A stretch of DNA of 64,000 nucleotides from Favolaschia claudopus (Eukaryota; Basidiomycota; Agaricomycetes; Agaricales; Mycenaceae), in the NCBI GenBank assembly GCA_037176885.1, contig JAWWNJ010000038.1, forward strand, positions 1,488,001 through 1,552,000. The letters run 5' to 3'. The notes under the pieces were generated by a model. That model did no database searches. It saw only the letters and a list, made by a program, of their open reading frames with translations, and was not told where the DNA came from. How positions within the stretch are numbered: the first letter of the stretch is position 1; each line of letters opens with the position of its first letter. Below are positions 63,928-64,000 of the stretch, piece by piece. The position numbers and the translations under genes were made by a program.

Positions 63928-64000
63928 GAGCTAAATAATTCGTTTGAGCTGAGTTGAGACTACGCACCCGTTTGTGTCTATCCTCCAACGACTTGGCATC

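Overview
The window looks like a transposon-dense stretch of a filamentous fungal genome, most likely a basidiomycete of the Agaricomycetes type. The reasons are GT-AG introns of about 48-56 bp, Copia and Gypsy LTR elements, a Tad1-like LINE, hAT, Harbinger-type and Helitron-like fragments, and many short inverted-repeat elements. No rRNA gene, clean tRNA gene or CRISPR array is visible. Organism and family calls are inference from reading the sequence; no search was run.

Layout. 0-3.8 kb: end of a foldback element, a Helitron-type helicase fragment (-) and a KH-domain reading frame (-). 3.8-8.7 kb: Copia-1 (+), 3'-truncated, its reverse transcriptase split by MITE-A1. 9.2-12.5 kb: three host-like intron-containing genes on the minus strand, the third carrying a hAT-type MITE. 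13.4-20.4 kb: an 888 bp TIR element, a hAT N-terminus fused to a DDE_Tnp_4 (Harbinger-type) fragment, foldback repeats, and MITE-C1. 20.6-25 kb: a direct-repeat-flanked block and a multi-exon unknown gene (-). 25.1-27.7 kb: scrambled Gypsy-1 (-). 27.7-30.5 kb: a TIR element and a nearly intact spliced hAT transposase with one in-frame stop. 30.5-33.5 kb: a G36 tract, a probable Copia LTR holding MITE-C2, and nested TIR elements. 33.7-44.2 kb: Gypsy-2 (+), split by an 8 kb LTR element without coding capacity (34578-42559). 44.2-46.1 kb: remains of a sister non-coding LTR element (-). 46.1-49.4 and 60.6-61.4 kb: 5' and 3' parts of Tad1-like LINEs. 52.1-58.3 kb: a TA-flanked MITE holding a complete Copia-2, which itself holds two more MITEs. 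58.3-64 kb: more MITEs, a truncated MITE-A copy and a foldback element.

Most insertions can be polarised, because removing the insert and one target-site copy restores an uninterrupted reading frame. This was checked by eye for MITE-A1, MITE-D, MITE-X2, MITE-G1, MITE-Z, the insert at 47.6 kb and the 8 kb element. The result is a readable record of nested insertion.

The strongest candidate for something undescribed is inside the 8 kb non-coding LTR element. At least eight copies of a short hairpin share conserved loop-side bases (GAGGAAGCGCTG on the 5' side, GCTGCATRCCTC-like on the 3' side). Their outer stems vary in a compensatory way: the same stem position is T-A, C-G or G-C in different copies. 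The same element carries ten copies of a TGGGGGGC polypurine motif, one of them abutting the 3' LTR. This suggests a structured, repeated RNA module in a non-autonomous retroelement; its function is unknown.
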